Source of the DNA: Omnitrophica WOR_2 bacterium RIFCSPHIGHO2_02_FULL_50_17
GTDB lineage: Bacteria; Omnitrophota; Gorgyraeia; Zapsychrales; Zapsychraceae
Direction: 5' to 3'
DNA length: 43,437 bases
Assembly (NCBI GenBank): GCA_001805645.1
Contig: MHGQ01000064.1
Coordinates: 1-43,437 of the forward strand
A model generated the notes under the pieces. The model was given only the letters and a program-made list of their open reading frames with translations. It was not told the origin of the DNA and ran no database searches. Of the stretch, positions 10,083 to 18,668 are shown one piece after another; within the stretch, counting starts at the first letter, position 1, and every line of letters begins with the position of its first letter. Position numbers and translations under genes: made by a program.

Positions 10083-11562
10083 CGCTGTCCCCAGCACCGA
10101 TATTGATATTCGTGAAGTCGGAAGGATTCAATCCGTCCGCGAGTTCCTCGTAACAGCCGTAGGTCTCCCTTCCTGTTTCAACGGGCAAATCGTTGAATTC
10201 AAAGAGGGGCATCTTGGCCTCGTGATGGGATTTAAGGAAGAGGAGATTCAAGTCTTGGTGATGGATTTGAATCTAAATCTGCGCATCGGGGACGAGGTCT
10301 TTAACCGCGGCCGATCGCTGGAATTGCCTGTCGGTGAGGCCTTCTTGGGGAGAGCGGTGAATAGTCTGTGTGAACCTGCAGACGGGTTAGGGCCTATAGA
10401 GGCTCAAGGGGTTTATCCTGTCTTCACGGATGCCCCCGGTGTTATGGAGCGTATCCCTGTGGATGCGACCTTTGAAACAGGAACTCTCGCCATTGATGCG
10501 GTCATCCCCATTGCCAAGGGGCAGCGTCAGCTTCTGATCGGCGACAGGATGACGGGGAAGACCACTGTCGCCATGGATGCCGTCTTGAGTCAAAAACAAA
10601 ACAATGTTATTTCTATTTATTGCTCGATAGGAAAACCTTATGCCAGTTTCATGAAGATAGGCGATCTTTTAAACGAACGCGGCATGATTCAATCGACCGT
10701 GATTATCAACGCCACCAGCTCCACATCTGTTGCTCAGCAGTATCTCGCCCCCTATACGGCATGCATGCTGGGGGAATACTTTATGCGCAAAGGCCGCGAC
10801 GTCTTTGTTGTCTTTGACGATCTGACCAAACACGCGTGGATTTACCGCCAGATATCTCTTCTTTTGGAGCGCGCGCCCGGACGGGAGGCCTATCCGGGGG
10901 ATATTTTTTATCTTCATTCGCAGTTAATGGAACGGGCCGCCTATCTGAAACCGGAGATAGGAGGCGGGTCCATGACATTTTTCCCGATTGTCGAGACACT
11001 GCAAGGGGACCTGACAGGATACATCCCCACCAATATCATCTCGATGACGGATGGGCAGCTTTATTTTAATTCAGCCCTTTATTATAAGGGTATCAAGCCT
11101 CCGATTGATTTTGGCCTTTCGGTTTCACGTATCGGAAATAAAGCTCAATGGCCGGCGATGCGGGAATTGTGCAAAAACTTAAGGCTCGACTATTTGCAAT
11201 ATCAGGAATTGCTGGAAATGACAAGATTACGCGCCTCAGGGTTATCTGAGCAGGCCCAGAAACGTCTCATACGCGGTGAGGCGATGACGCAGCTTCTTGT
11301 GCAGGATAAAAACAGGCCTATGCCCATCTTGGAGCAAATTGTTATCCTCTGCGCCTTAAATGCAGGCATGCTGGATAATCTCTATGCTAAAGAAATTAAG
11401 GAATTCAAGAAGGAGGCCTTTCCCTATATCCAGAAAGATCTTCCTGAAGTGATTGCCGGGATAAGTCAATCCCGATCTCTATCGGCGGAAAACCGGAAAA
11501 AAATTGAAACCGCCCTGAGCAAATGTGCGCGGCAAATTATGATGCGCAGTAAAAAGAAATGA
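10060..11562 (+). CDS. atpA: F-type ATPase subunit alpha
   Basis: Walker A GDRMTGKT; YIPTNIISMTDGQLYF; GLSVSRIG arginine-finger motif. Confidence 0.93.
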   Translation: MSNNPQLNAVPSTDIDIREVGRIQSVREFLVTAVGLPSCFNGQIVEFKEGHLGLVMGFKEEEIQVLVMDLNLNLRIGDEVFNRGRSLELPVGEAFLGRAVNSLCEPADGLGPIEAQGVYPVFTDAPGVMERIPVDATFETGTLAIDAVIPIAKGQRQLLIGDRMTGKTTVAMDAVLSQKQNNVISIYCSIGKPYASFMKIGDLLNERGMIQSTVIINATSSTSVAQQYLAPYTACMLGEYFMRKGRDVFVVFDDLTKHAWIYRQISLLLERAPGREAYPGDIFYLHSQLMERAAYLKPEIGGGSMTFFPIVETLQGDLTGYIPTNIISMTDGQLYFNSALYYKGIKPPIDFGLSVSRIGNKAQWPAMRELCKNLRLDYLQYQELLEMTRLRASGLSEQAQKRLIRGEAMTQLLVQDKNRPMPILEQIVILCALNAGMLDNLYAKEIKEFKKEAFPYIQKDLPEVIAGISQSRSLSAENRKKIETALSKCARQIMMRSKKK

Positions 11563-12510
11563 GTGAGCCCCGTCCACCTCGGGGGTGGCCAGGCCACCCC
11601 CGAGGTGGACGTCTTAAATACACCGATGCAAGCCATCTCCATCATCAAGAAAGACAGAGAATTTTATAAAAACCTGGGGGTCCTCGTTGAGGCCCTTAAA
11701 GGTATTGCTATCTCGCAATTCCAGGCATTGGAAAAAAAAATCGTCAGCTTTGAAGAATTTATGCGGATATTAGACGGGTTTTTTGACCCGCTCGATTTGA
11801 TCTCCATCCAGCATCCCTTCGTCGATCCTCATGATGCCCCCTCAGGGATCGTGGCGGTGACATCGGATGCCGGCCTTTTGGGAGGACTCAACCACCGCGT
11901 TATGACGGCCGCCGTGGGTAATATGAAAGACCCCCGCAGTAAACTTATCGTCATCGGCCTCCAGGGACAAAAAATCGCTCAGGGGTATAAGATCCCTTGC
12001 AAAACTTTTACAGGAATTACAGACGAAAATCGATATCTGATGGCTATGGAAATCCGGGACTATGTCGTCAACGAAGTTCTTGATCGGCATATCGGAACCG
12101 TTAAAGTCATACACCCTGTTGCCATTTCACTGAAAATCCAACAGGTCGGGGAGCTCAATCTTTTGCCTTTCTTGGAGTGGAAAAAAAGCGCCTCTTCCGC
12201 CGTCTCGAAAGAAATTGCGGATCAGTCCCGCCCGGCTGAGCCATACGGCTCGGATATTTTGTTAGAAACTTTGCCGAGCGATCTCATCGAATATCTGACT
12301 ATCGTTGGGCTCGGACAAAAGTTTTTTGATATCTTGCAGTTAAGCCGTCTGGCCGAGCTGGCTGCCCGAACAATCCATCTCGAGGAAAGTTCGCAAAAAG
12401 TTAAGGAAATTGACAAAAAGCTCCAGTTGCAATACTTTCGTGCCCGTCACGAAATTATTGACCAGCAGATGCGCGAGCTCTTTACGGCGAGGTCGCTGTA
12501 TACTAGTTAA
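11563..12510 (+). CDS. atpG: F-type ATPase subunit gamma (start uncertain: GTG 11563 or ATG 11626)
   Basis: TSDAGLLGGLNHRVM motif; helical C-terminus; position between alpha and beta. A 41-bp palindrome occupies the 5' end of the longer ORF. Confidence 0.85.
   Translation: MSPVHLGGGQATPEVDVLNTPMQAISIIKKDREFYKNLGVLVEALKGIAISQFQALEKKIVSFEEFMRILDGFFDPLDLISIQHPFVDPHDAPSGIVAVTSDAGLLGGLNHRVMTAAVGNMKDPRSKLIVIGLQGQKIAQGYKIPCKTFTGITDENRYLMAMEIRDYVVNEVLDRHIGTVKVIHPVAISLKIQQVGELNLLPFLEWKKSASSAVSKEIADQSRPAEPYGSDILLETLPSDLIEYLTIVGLGQKFFDILQLSRLAELAARTIHLEESSQKVKEIDKKLQLQYFRARHEIIDQQMRELFTARSLYTS
11571..11611. repeat. Perfect 20-bp inverted repeat with 1-nt spacer
   Basis: cgtccacctcgggggtggcc (11571-11590) a ggccacccccgaggtggacg (11592-11611). 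Confidence 0.95.
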
Positions 12511-12545
12511 CAAAGCTGAATGCCAAATACCGAGTTTCAAATGTC

Positions 12546-12600
12546 AAATGACAAATAAAATCCCAATGATTTGGTTTTTGTCATTAGGCATTTGTCATTT
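12546..12600. repeat. AT-rich inverted-repeat array between atpG and atpD
   Basis: aaatgacaaat (12546-12556) / atttgtcattt (12590-12600), 11-bp perfect; overlapping alternative arms aatgacaaa (12547-12555) / tttgtcatt (12577-12585). Confidence 0.85.
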
Positions 12601-12609
12601 TAAGAGGAA

Positions 12610-14004
12610 ATGATCATGCAAAGAATAGATGGACATGTCATTTCCGTCCAAGGGCCTGTCGTGGATGTCCGCTATCCGGACGCCGACGATGTCCCGAATA
12701 TTCGTAATATCGTGAAGACTTCCACGATTGAAGGGAAAGAGGTCATCCTGGAGGTCGCCGAACACCGCACAGGGAATGTGGCCCGCTGCATTGCGCTCAA
12801 TTCGACCCAGAATATCCAGCGCAACGCCCCGGCCCATACCTTAGGTGCCTCCATCGAGATTCCGGACGGCAAACATCTTTTTTCCCGCATTGTTAATGTC
12901 CTCGGAGAGCCTATCGATCAAAAAGGCGCTATCATCGCTGATGAAAAATTTCCGACCAGAAATTTTCGCCCCCCCGTTCCTGTCAAACGGGAGGAGGGCA
13001 GGCGTAAAAGCTATGAGATTCTGGAAACGGGAATTAAGATCATCGATTTGTTATCTCCCATTACCATGGGAAGTAAAACGGGCATTTTGGGAGGGGCGGG
13101 ACTGGGGAAAACCCTGATTATCCTGGAAATCATTTACCAGATGATTAAAAAACATGAAGGGACATGCGTCTTTACCGGAGTGGGGGAGCGCGTCCGTGAG
13201 GGAAACGAACTGTATTATGAACTGCTGCGCGGGGATATTTTATCGCGGATTGCGATTGTCTTCGGTCAGATGAACGAGCCTCCGGGGGCGCGCATGGGCG
13301 CCGCCATGACAGGTATCACCGTTGCCGAAACCCTCCAGCGCAAAAATAACGATGTTCTTCTTTTCGTCGATAATATCTTCCGCTACATTCAGGCGGGGGC
13401 GGAGATCTCAACGCTTTTGGGCCGCGTCTCTTCCGAGACTGGTTATCAGCCGACCCTCATCTCCGAGGCCAGTGAATTTCACGAGCGTATCCGCTCCGAC
13501 CAGTCTATGGGAGGCTCCATTACCGCCATTGAGACGGTTTACGTTCCCGCCGATGACATCACCGATCCGGCGGTCGTGGCGATTTTCAGCTTCCTCGACT
13601 CCATATTGGTCCTTTCCCGGGAACGCATCCAATTGGGGCTTTATCCGGCTATTGACCCCTTGTTGTCTTCCTCAGCCAATCTCGATACGGATATCGTGGG
13701 CCAGCACCATTTCAACGTGGCTCAGGAGGTCACGCGCATCCTGCAGAAATACAACGAACTCAAACGCATCGTCTTGGTCGTCGGGATTGACGAATTATCC
13801 CAGGCCGATCGAAGCACCTATGAGCGAGCGCGTAAATTGCAGAACTTTCTCACGCAGCCGTTTTTTATCGCAGAGACCTATACAGGGAAAAAAGGGCAGT
13901 ATGTCACTATCCCCCAAACCTTGGAGGGGTGTGAGAAAATCATAAACGGCGATGTGGATCAACGGCCTGAACAGGATTTTTACATGATCGGGATACTCGA
14001 ATAA
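12610..14004 (+). CDS. atpD: F-type ATPase subunit beta (start may be ATG 12616)
   Basis: Walker A GGAGLGKT; GVGERVREGNELY; FGQMNEPPGARMG; LLFVDNIFRYIQAG; DELSEED equivalent reads DELSQAD. Confidence 0.93.
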   Translation: MIMQRIDGHVISVQGPVVDVRYPDADDVPNIRNIVKTSTIEGKEVILEVAEHRTGNVARCIALNSTQNIQRNAPAHTLGASIEIPDGKHLFSRIVNVLGEPIDQKGAIIADEKFPTRNFRPPVPVKREEGRRKSYEILETGIKIIDLLSPITMGSKTGILGGAGLGKTLIILEIIYQMIKKHEGTCVFTGVGERVREGNELYYELLRGDILSRIAIVFGQMNEPPGARMGAAMTGITVAETLQRKNNDVLLFVDNIFRYIQAGAEISTLLGRVSSETGYQPTLISEASEFHERIRSDQSMGGSITAIETVYVPADDITDPAVVAIFSFLDSILVLSRERIQLGLYPAIDPLLSSSANLDTDIVGQHHFNVAQEVTRILQKYNELKRIVLVVGIDELSQADRSTYERARKLQNFLTQPFFIAETYTGKKGQYVTIPQTLEGCEKIINGDVDQRPEQDFYMIGILE

Positions 14005-14005
14005 T

Positions 14006-16159
14006 ATGCCCAAAAATATTGATAATATTTTATTGAACACCTTGCGTGAGCGCAATATCCTTACGGATGCCCAAATAAATTCCGTTGGCGGCGAACTGGA
14101 AAATGCCCGTCAACCTTTGCCTGCGCTTTTAATGAAAAAGGGACTCGTCAAGGAAGATCAGATTCTGGACATCCTCTCCCAGAAACTGAACATTCCGCAT
14201 ATTCATCTTAAAAACCTTTCGATTCATAAATCGGTTATTGACCGGATCCCTTCGAAGGTCGCCTCGTATTATAAATTCATGCCGATAAAATTTGAAAACG
14301 GGATCGTGACGATTGCCGCGTCTTACCCTGTCGATACACCGATGCAGGATGAAATCCGCATTCACATAGGTTATCCCGTCGAGATTGTCCTCGCCAGGGA
14401 AAATGACATCATGGAAAGCTTGAAGACCCATTACGGCCTGGCGGCGGATACGATTCATAAGATCATGTCGAAGTCGCCGGCGGGATTTGAAGTAACGGCC
14501 CAGCCCATTTTAGAATCTATTGAAGATATTGAAAAATTGGCTGAAGAGGAATCCGTCGTCAAATTGGTCAATCAAATCATCTCGGAGGCCTACAAGCGCC
14601 GCGCCACCGATATTCATATCGAACCTTACCGGGGGAAGGTGCGGCTGCGTTACCGTATTGACGGCGTTCTGCATAACGCCCCTGTCCCGCCGGAATTCGT
14701 TCATTTTTACAGCGCCATCCTCTCGCGCATGAAAATCATGGCCAATCTGAATATCATCGAGCGCCGGCTCCCCCAGGACGGCCGCGCCATCGTCAAGGTC
14801 CAGGATCAGATCCTGGATTTACGCATCTCATCGGTCCCCACCCCCTATGCCGAGAGTCTGGTGATTCGCCTGCTTCCTACCAAAATGCTGTTCAGCCTTG
14901 AAAAGCTGGGGTTGTCGGCGCGGGATATAAGCATTTTTCAATATTTAATTGAAAAACCCCATGGGATTATCTTCGTTACGGGGCCGACCGGAAGCGGCAA
15001 GACCACCACTCTTTATACCTGCCTGAGCAGTATTAATACCGATAAAAGCAAAATTATCACCATCGAAGACCCCATCGAGTATGAGATGGAAGGGATAACG
15101 CAGATACAGGTCATGCCTGATGTGGGGCTCGATTTCGCAACGGCCTTAAGAAGCATTCTGCGTCACGACCCGGATGTCATCATGGTGGGGGAGGTGCGCG
15201 ATCTGGAGACGGCGGAAATCGCCATTCGCGTGGCCCTCACCGGGCACCTCGTCTTTTCGACCCTTCATACCAATGATGCCGCCAGCGGCATTATCCGGCT
15301 TATCGATATCGGCATTGAGCCATATCTCATTGCCTCAAGCGTTGAGGCCTTCATCGCCCAGCGCCTCCTGCGCCTGAACTGTCCCCATTGCAAGATGGAA
15401 GATACATCTGTCACGGAAGAAATGAGGACCCAGATCGTCAATGACCTGGAGTTGAAATCGTCCGAGGGTTTTAAGTTCTATCGCGGAAAAGGATGCAGGG
15501 AATGCAACGCGACGGGATTCCTCGGCAGACAGGCCATTTATGAAATTTTGCTCATGGATGATGTCATCAAAGAAATGATTTTAAGTCGTGTGGCCTCGGG
15601 GGAGATCAAGAAGGCGGCCGTTCAGCGGGGCATGCGCACCTTACGGCAGGACGGCTGGCAAAAAGTCATTGACGGCCTCACGACCCCCGAAGAGATTTTG
15701 AATCTGACGCAAAAAGACAGTGAAGAGGGTGATGCGCACGCCGATCGGCTGACGGACACTATTTTTTTGCCGGCGGTTCCAACACCGCCCTTTCAAAAAT
15801 CGAATATGGGGCGCAGGGTCTATTCGCGTCTGGGGACAAAAGTCAATATCAGCTACAAGGTCCTTGATTCCAAAGAAAAATCGGCCAAGAGGTTTTCGGC
15901 CGAACGTTTTAGTACGACAGAAGATATCAGCGCCGGAGGGCTGGCCTTTACGGTCAGCGAATCGAAACCTGTAGGGTCGCTTTTGGAGATGAAAATCGAT
16001 TTGCCGGATGCCAATGCGCCCATTGAGTGCCTGGCCAAAATCGTCCGCGTAGAGGAGGTTGAGGCCAATAAATTATATGCATTGGCCGTGTGTTTTTTGG
16101 ATTTGCCCAGCGCCCAGAGGGCGCGGCTTAACAGGTATGTAGAGGAGGAATTAAAGTAA
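14006..16159 (+). CDS. gspE: Type II secretion/type IV pilus assembly ATPase (GspE/PilB) with N-terminal MshEN-like domain and C-terminal PilZ domain
   Basis: GPTGSGKTTTLY Walker A; CPHC...CREC zinc motif; C-terminus carries RVYSR (RxxxR) and DISAGG (DxSxxG) PilZ signatures. Confidence 0.9.
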   Translation: MPKNIDNILLNTLRERNILTDAQINSVGGELENARQPLPALLMKKGLVKEDQILDILSQKLNIPHIHLKNLSIHKSVIDRIPSKVASYYKFMPIKFENGIVTIAASYPVDTPMQDEIRIHIGYPVEIVLARENDIMESLKTHYGLAADTIHKIMSKSPAGFEVTAQPILESIEDIEKLAEEESVVKLVNQIISEAYKRRATDIHIEPYRGKVRLRYRIDGVLHNAPVPPEFVHFYSAILSRMKIMANLNIIERRLPQDGRAIVKVQDQILDLRISSVPTPYAESLVIRLLPTKMLFSLEKLGLSARDISIFQYLIEKPHGIIFVTGPTGSGKTTTLYTCLSSINTDKSKIITIEDPIEYEMEGITQIQVMPDVGLDFATALRSILRHDPDVIMVGEVRDLETAEIAIRVALTGHLVFSTLHTNDAASGIIRLIDIGIEPYLIASSVEAFIAQRLLRLNCPHCKMEDTSVTEEMRTQIVNDLELKSSEGFKFYRGKGCRECNATGFLGRQAIYEILLMDDVIKEMILSRVASGEIKKAAVQRGMRTLRQDGWQKVIDGLTTPEEILNLTQKDSEEGDAHADRLTDTIFLPAVPTPPFQKSNMGRRVYSRLGTKVNISYKVLDSKEKSAKRFSAERFSTTEDISAGGLAFTVSESKPVGSLLEMKIDLPDANAPIECLAKIVRVEEVEANKLYALAVCFLDLPSAQRARLNRYVEEELK

Positions 16160-16162
16160 CCC

Positions 16163-17389
16163 ATGCCGACATTTAAATACCGCGCCAAGGACGGCGCCCA
16201 TAATATTGATGCGACAATCGAGGCCCAAACGCGGGATGAGGCCGTTGAGAAAATTCATCAAAAAGGCTATGTCCCCGTGCGTGTAGAAGAATGCACCTTT
16301 AAGGTTGAGGCCAAAGAGGCCAAAGCTGCAGTGCCGCTGAAGGGGCGTTCAACAAAAATAAAATCCAAAGATGTCACTGTCTTTAGCCGTCAATTGGCGA
16401 GTCTCATCAAATCGGGGGTTCCTATCTTACGCGGTCTTAAAATTATCAACGATCAATCGGATAACCCCGTCTTTCAAAAAGTCCTTAATGACATCCAGGC
16501 GCAGGTGACCGAAGGCAGGGCGCTTTCCGAGGCGCTGACCCAATATCCTAAGGTATTTCCCTCCCTTTATGTAGCCATGGTCCGCAGCGGCGAGACCGGC
16601 GGCACCCTGCAGGAAATCCTTGTGCGCATCGCCGATTACCGTCAGAAACAGGAACAAATGTTCTCCCAGGTGCGCACCGCTTTGGCCTATCCGGCCATCA
16701 TGGCCGTTACCGGAATAGGGACCATCATCTTTATGCTCACCTTTGTCATGCCGCGGCTTATGCGCGTTTTTTCCAAGATGGGGCAGGAACTGCCTCTGCC
16801 CACGCAGCTGTTGATTACAACAAGCGAATATCTCCAAAAAGGGTGGCTGGGGATGGGCGTTGGCATCATCCTCCTTATTTTTTTGTTTAAACAAACCACG
16901 CGCTCAAAAATACAGCGCCTCGCTTTAAGCCGTCTCAAATTACAGATTCCTCTTTTCGGCGTTTTTACCTTAAAAAACGAATTAGCGCGCTTTACGCGCA
17001 CTTTAGAGCTTCTCCTTAAAAGCAGCGTCTCGATCCTGAAAGCCATCCGGGTAGCGATACCAGTTTTAGATAACGAGGTTATCAAGGAAGAGCTGGCCAA
17101 GTGCTCCAAAGACCTGGAAGAAGGGGGTTCATTCGGGAAAAGCCTGGAAAAATCAAAGCTTTTTCCAGGATTTATGACCAGTCTTATTGCCGTCGGCGAG
17201 GAATCCGGGCGCCTGGATGAGGCCTTGTCCGAAATCGCCAGCTCCTATGAGCGCGATACCGATGAGACGCTCAAAGTCCTGACGTCTTTACTGGAGCCTC
17301 TCATCATCCTGCTGATGGGATTAGTCGTCGGCTTCCTCGTTATCGCCATGCTTCTCCCTGTGTTCCAGATGAATACGATGACGGGATGA
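16163..17389 (+). CDS. gspF: Type II secretion inner membrane protein GspF
   Basis: FSRQLASLIKSGVPILRGLKII...MVRSGETGG...ELARFTRTLELLLKSSVSILKAI...VGEESGRLDEAL; three TM regions. Confidence 0.93.
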   Translation: MPTFKYRAKDGAHNIDATIEAQTRDEAVEKIHQKGYVPVRVEECTFKVEAKEAKAAVPLKGRSTKIKSKDVTVFSRQLASLIKSGVPILRGLKIINDQSDNPVFQKVLNDIQAQVTEGRALSEALTQYPKVFPSLYVAMVRSGETGGTLQEILVRIADYRQKQEQMFSQVRTALAYPAIMAVTGIGTIIFMLTFVMPRLMRVFSKMGQELPLPTQLLITTSEYLQKGWLGMGVGIILLIFLFKQTTRSKIQRLALSRLKLQIPLFGVFTLKNELARFTRTLELLLKSSVSILKAIRVAIPVLDNEVIKEELAKCSKDLEEGGSFGKSLEKSKLFPGFMTSLIAVGEESGRLDEALSEIASSYERDTDETLKVLTSLLEPLIILLMGLVVGFLVIAMLLPVFQMNTMTG

Positions 17390-17415
17390 GTTTTTGCGAT
17401 CATGGATGGCCGAAT

Positions 17416-17432
17416 ACCACCTCGGAGGTGGT
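17416..17432. repeat. Inverted repeat between gspF and the peptidase gene
   Basis: accacctc g gaggtggt; its core CCACCTCGGAGGTGG differs at one base from CCACCTCGGGGGTGG in the 11571-11611 palindrome. Confidence 0.85.
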
Positions 17433-17449
17433 GCACGAGGGAAGAAAGA

Positions 17450-18235
17450 TTGAGAATATTCCTTCTATTTTCTATTTTCTATTTTCTATTTTCGTTCACT
17501 GTAACGCGCGCCCAGGAATGGCACGAAATGAAAGGGGAACATTTTTTCGTTTATTATCAACAGGATAAAAAGTTCGCCAATGATGTCCTTCGTCAATCAG
17601 AGAGCTACTACCGCTCCATCGCTTCTGAACTGGGGTATCAGCGGTATTCCGGTTTCTGGACATGGGAGAACAGGGTCAAAATTTATATCTATCCGGACAA
17701 GGAATCGTTCTTGAAGGTCACGGGACAGAATCCGTGGTCGGAGGGGATGGCGGATTACACCAATAAATCCGTTATTAGTTACGCCTGGAATCAAAATTTT
17801 TTGGAGGCCCTGCTTCCCCATGAGATCACACATCTCATCTTTCGCGATTATGTCGGAATGGACGGCGAGATTCCGTTGTGGCTCGATGAGGGGGTTGCCC
17901 AATGGATGGAGCCTCAAAAGCGGGAACTCCTGCAGGCGGCCATGGCCAAGATCATTGTTGACGGGAAAATTCTGTCTCTGGACGGGCTGATGCGGCTGGA
18001 TGTCCGTCAGGTCAGCGATTCCGATTTAGTGCATACTTTTTACGTGGAGGCGGCCTCTTTAGTCGGATTTCTTATCAAAGAATACGGCTCAAGCGATTTT
18101 ATCAACTTCTGCCGCCAATTGCGGGACAAAAAAAATGTCCGTGAGGCGTTGACCTTTGCCTATCCGACGACCGTGCGCACCCTGGAACAGCTGGAGGGGA
18201 AATGGCTGGCTTACTACGGAGGAGTGAAAAAATGA
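17450..18235 (+). CDS. Exported gluzincin-like metallopeptidase (peptidase MA-like); TTG start proposed
   Basis: HEITH (HExxH) followed by LDEGVAQW; TTG 17450 is preceded by gagggaag and gives a clean signal peptide MRIFLLFSIFYFLFSFTVTRA. ATG 17402 would add 16 residues through the palindrome. Confidence 0.75.
   Translation: MRIFLLFSIFYFLFSFTVTRAQEWHEMKGEHFFVYYQQDKKFANDVLRQSESYYRSIASELGYQRYSGFWTWENRVKIYIYPDKESFLKVTGQNPWSEGMADYTNKSVISYAWNQNFLEALLPHEITHLIFRDYVGMDGEIPLWLDEGVAQWMEPQKRELLQAAMAKIIVDGKILSLDGLMRLDVRQVSDSDLVHTFYVEAASLVGFLIKEYGSSDFINFCRQLRDKKNVREALTFAYPTTVRTLEQLEGKWLAYYGGVKK
17463..17493. repeat. Heptanucleotide tandem repeat (ttctatt) x 4.4
   Basis: ttctatt at 17463, 17470, 17477, 17484, then ttc; lies in the signal-peptide coding region. 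Confidence 0.95.
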
Positions 18236-18663
18236 GAAATTTCGTTTTTCGTAAAGGGAGTGGACCGGGAGGAGGATTTACCCTCATCGAACTGATGCTG
18301 GTCGTCATTATTATTGGGGCATTGGCGGCGATGGTATTGCCCCGCCTGACCGGGCGCTCCGAGCAGGCGCGCATCAGCGCCTGCAAAGCGGATATCAAGG
18401 CCAATATCGCAACAGCCCTCAAGTTATATGAATTGGACAATGGGAGTTTCCCAACGACCGAAGAAGGTCTGGAGGCCTTGTCGCAGAAGCCGTCTTCCGC
18501 CTCAAATTGGAACGGCCCTTATATTGAGGACAAGCCTGTTGATCCTTGGGGGCGGGAATACCGGTTTAAATCGCCCGGTGAACGCCGTCCGCAGGGTTAT
18601 GACTTGTATTCCTTGGGGAAAGACGGCAAAGAAGGCGAGGATGATATCGGCAATTGGGACTGA
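18232..18663 (+). CDS. gspG: Major pseudopilin GspG
   Basis: GGGFTLIELMLVVIIIGALAAMVLPRL prepilin signal; C-terminal DPWGREYRF...YDLYSLGKDGKEG. Confidence 0.93.
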   Translation: MRNFVFRKGSGPGGGFTLIELMLVVIIIGALAAMVLPRLTGRSEQARISACKADIKANIATALKLYELDNGSFPTTEEGLEALSQKPSSASNWNGPYIEDKPVDPWGREYRFKSPGERRPQGYDLYSLGKDGKEGEDDIGNWD

Positions 18664-18668
18664 TAGTT

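Noticed and set aside
13322-13945. 207-aa + strand ORF overlapping atpD in another frame
   Set aside because: Low-complexity Ser/Arg-rich shadow of the conserved beta subunit frame.
16427-17109. Long minus-strand ORFs (155 and 140 aa) opposite gspF
   Set aside because: Shadow ORFs of a conserved membrane protein gene.
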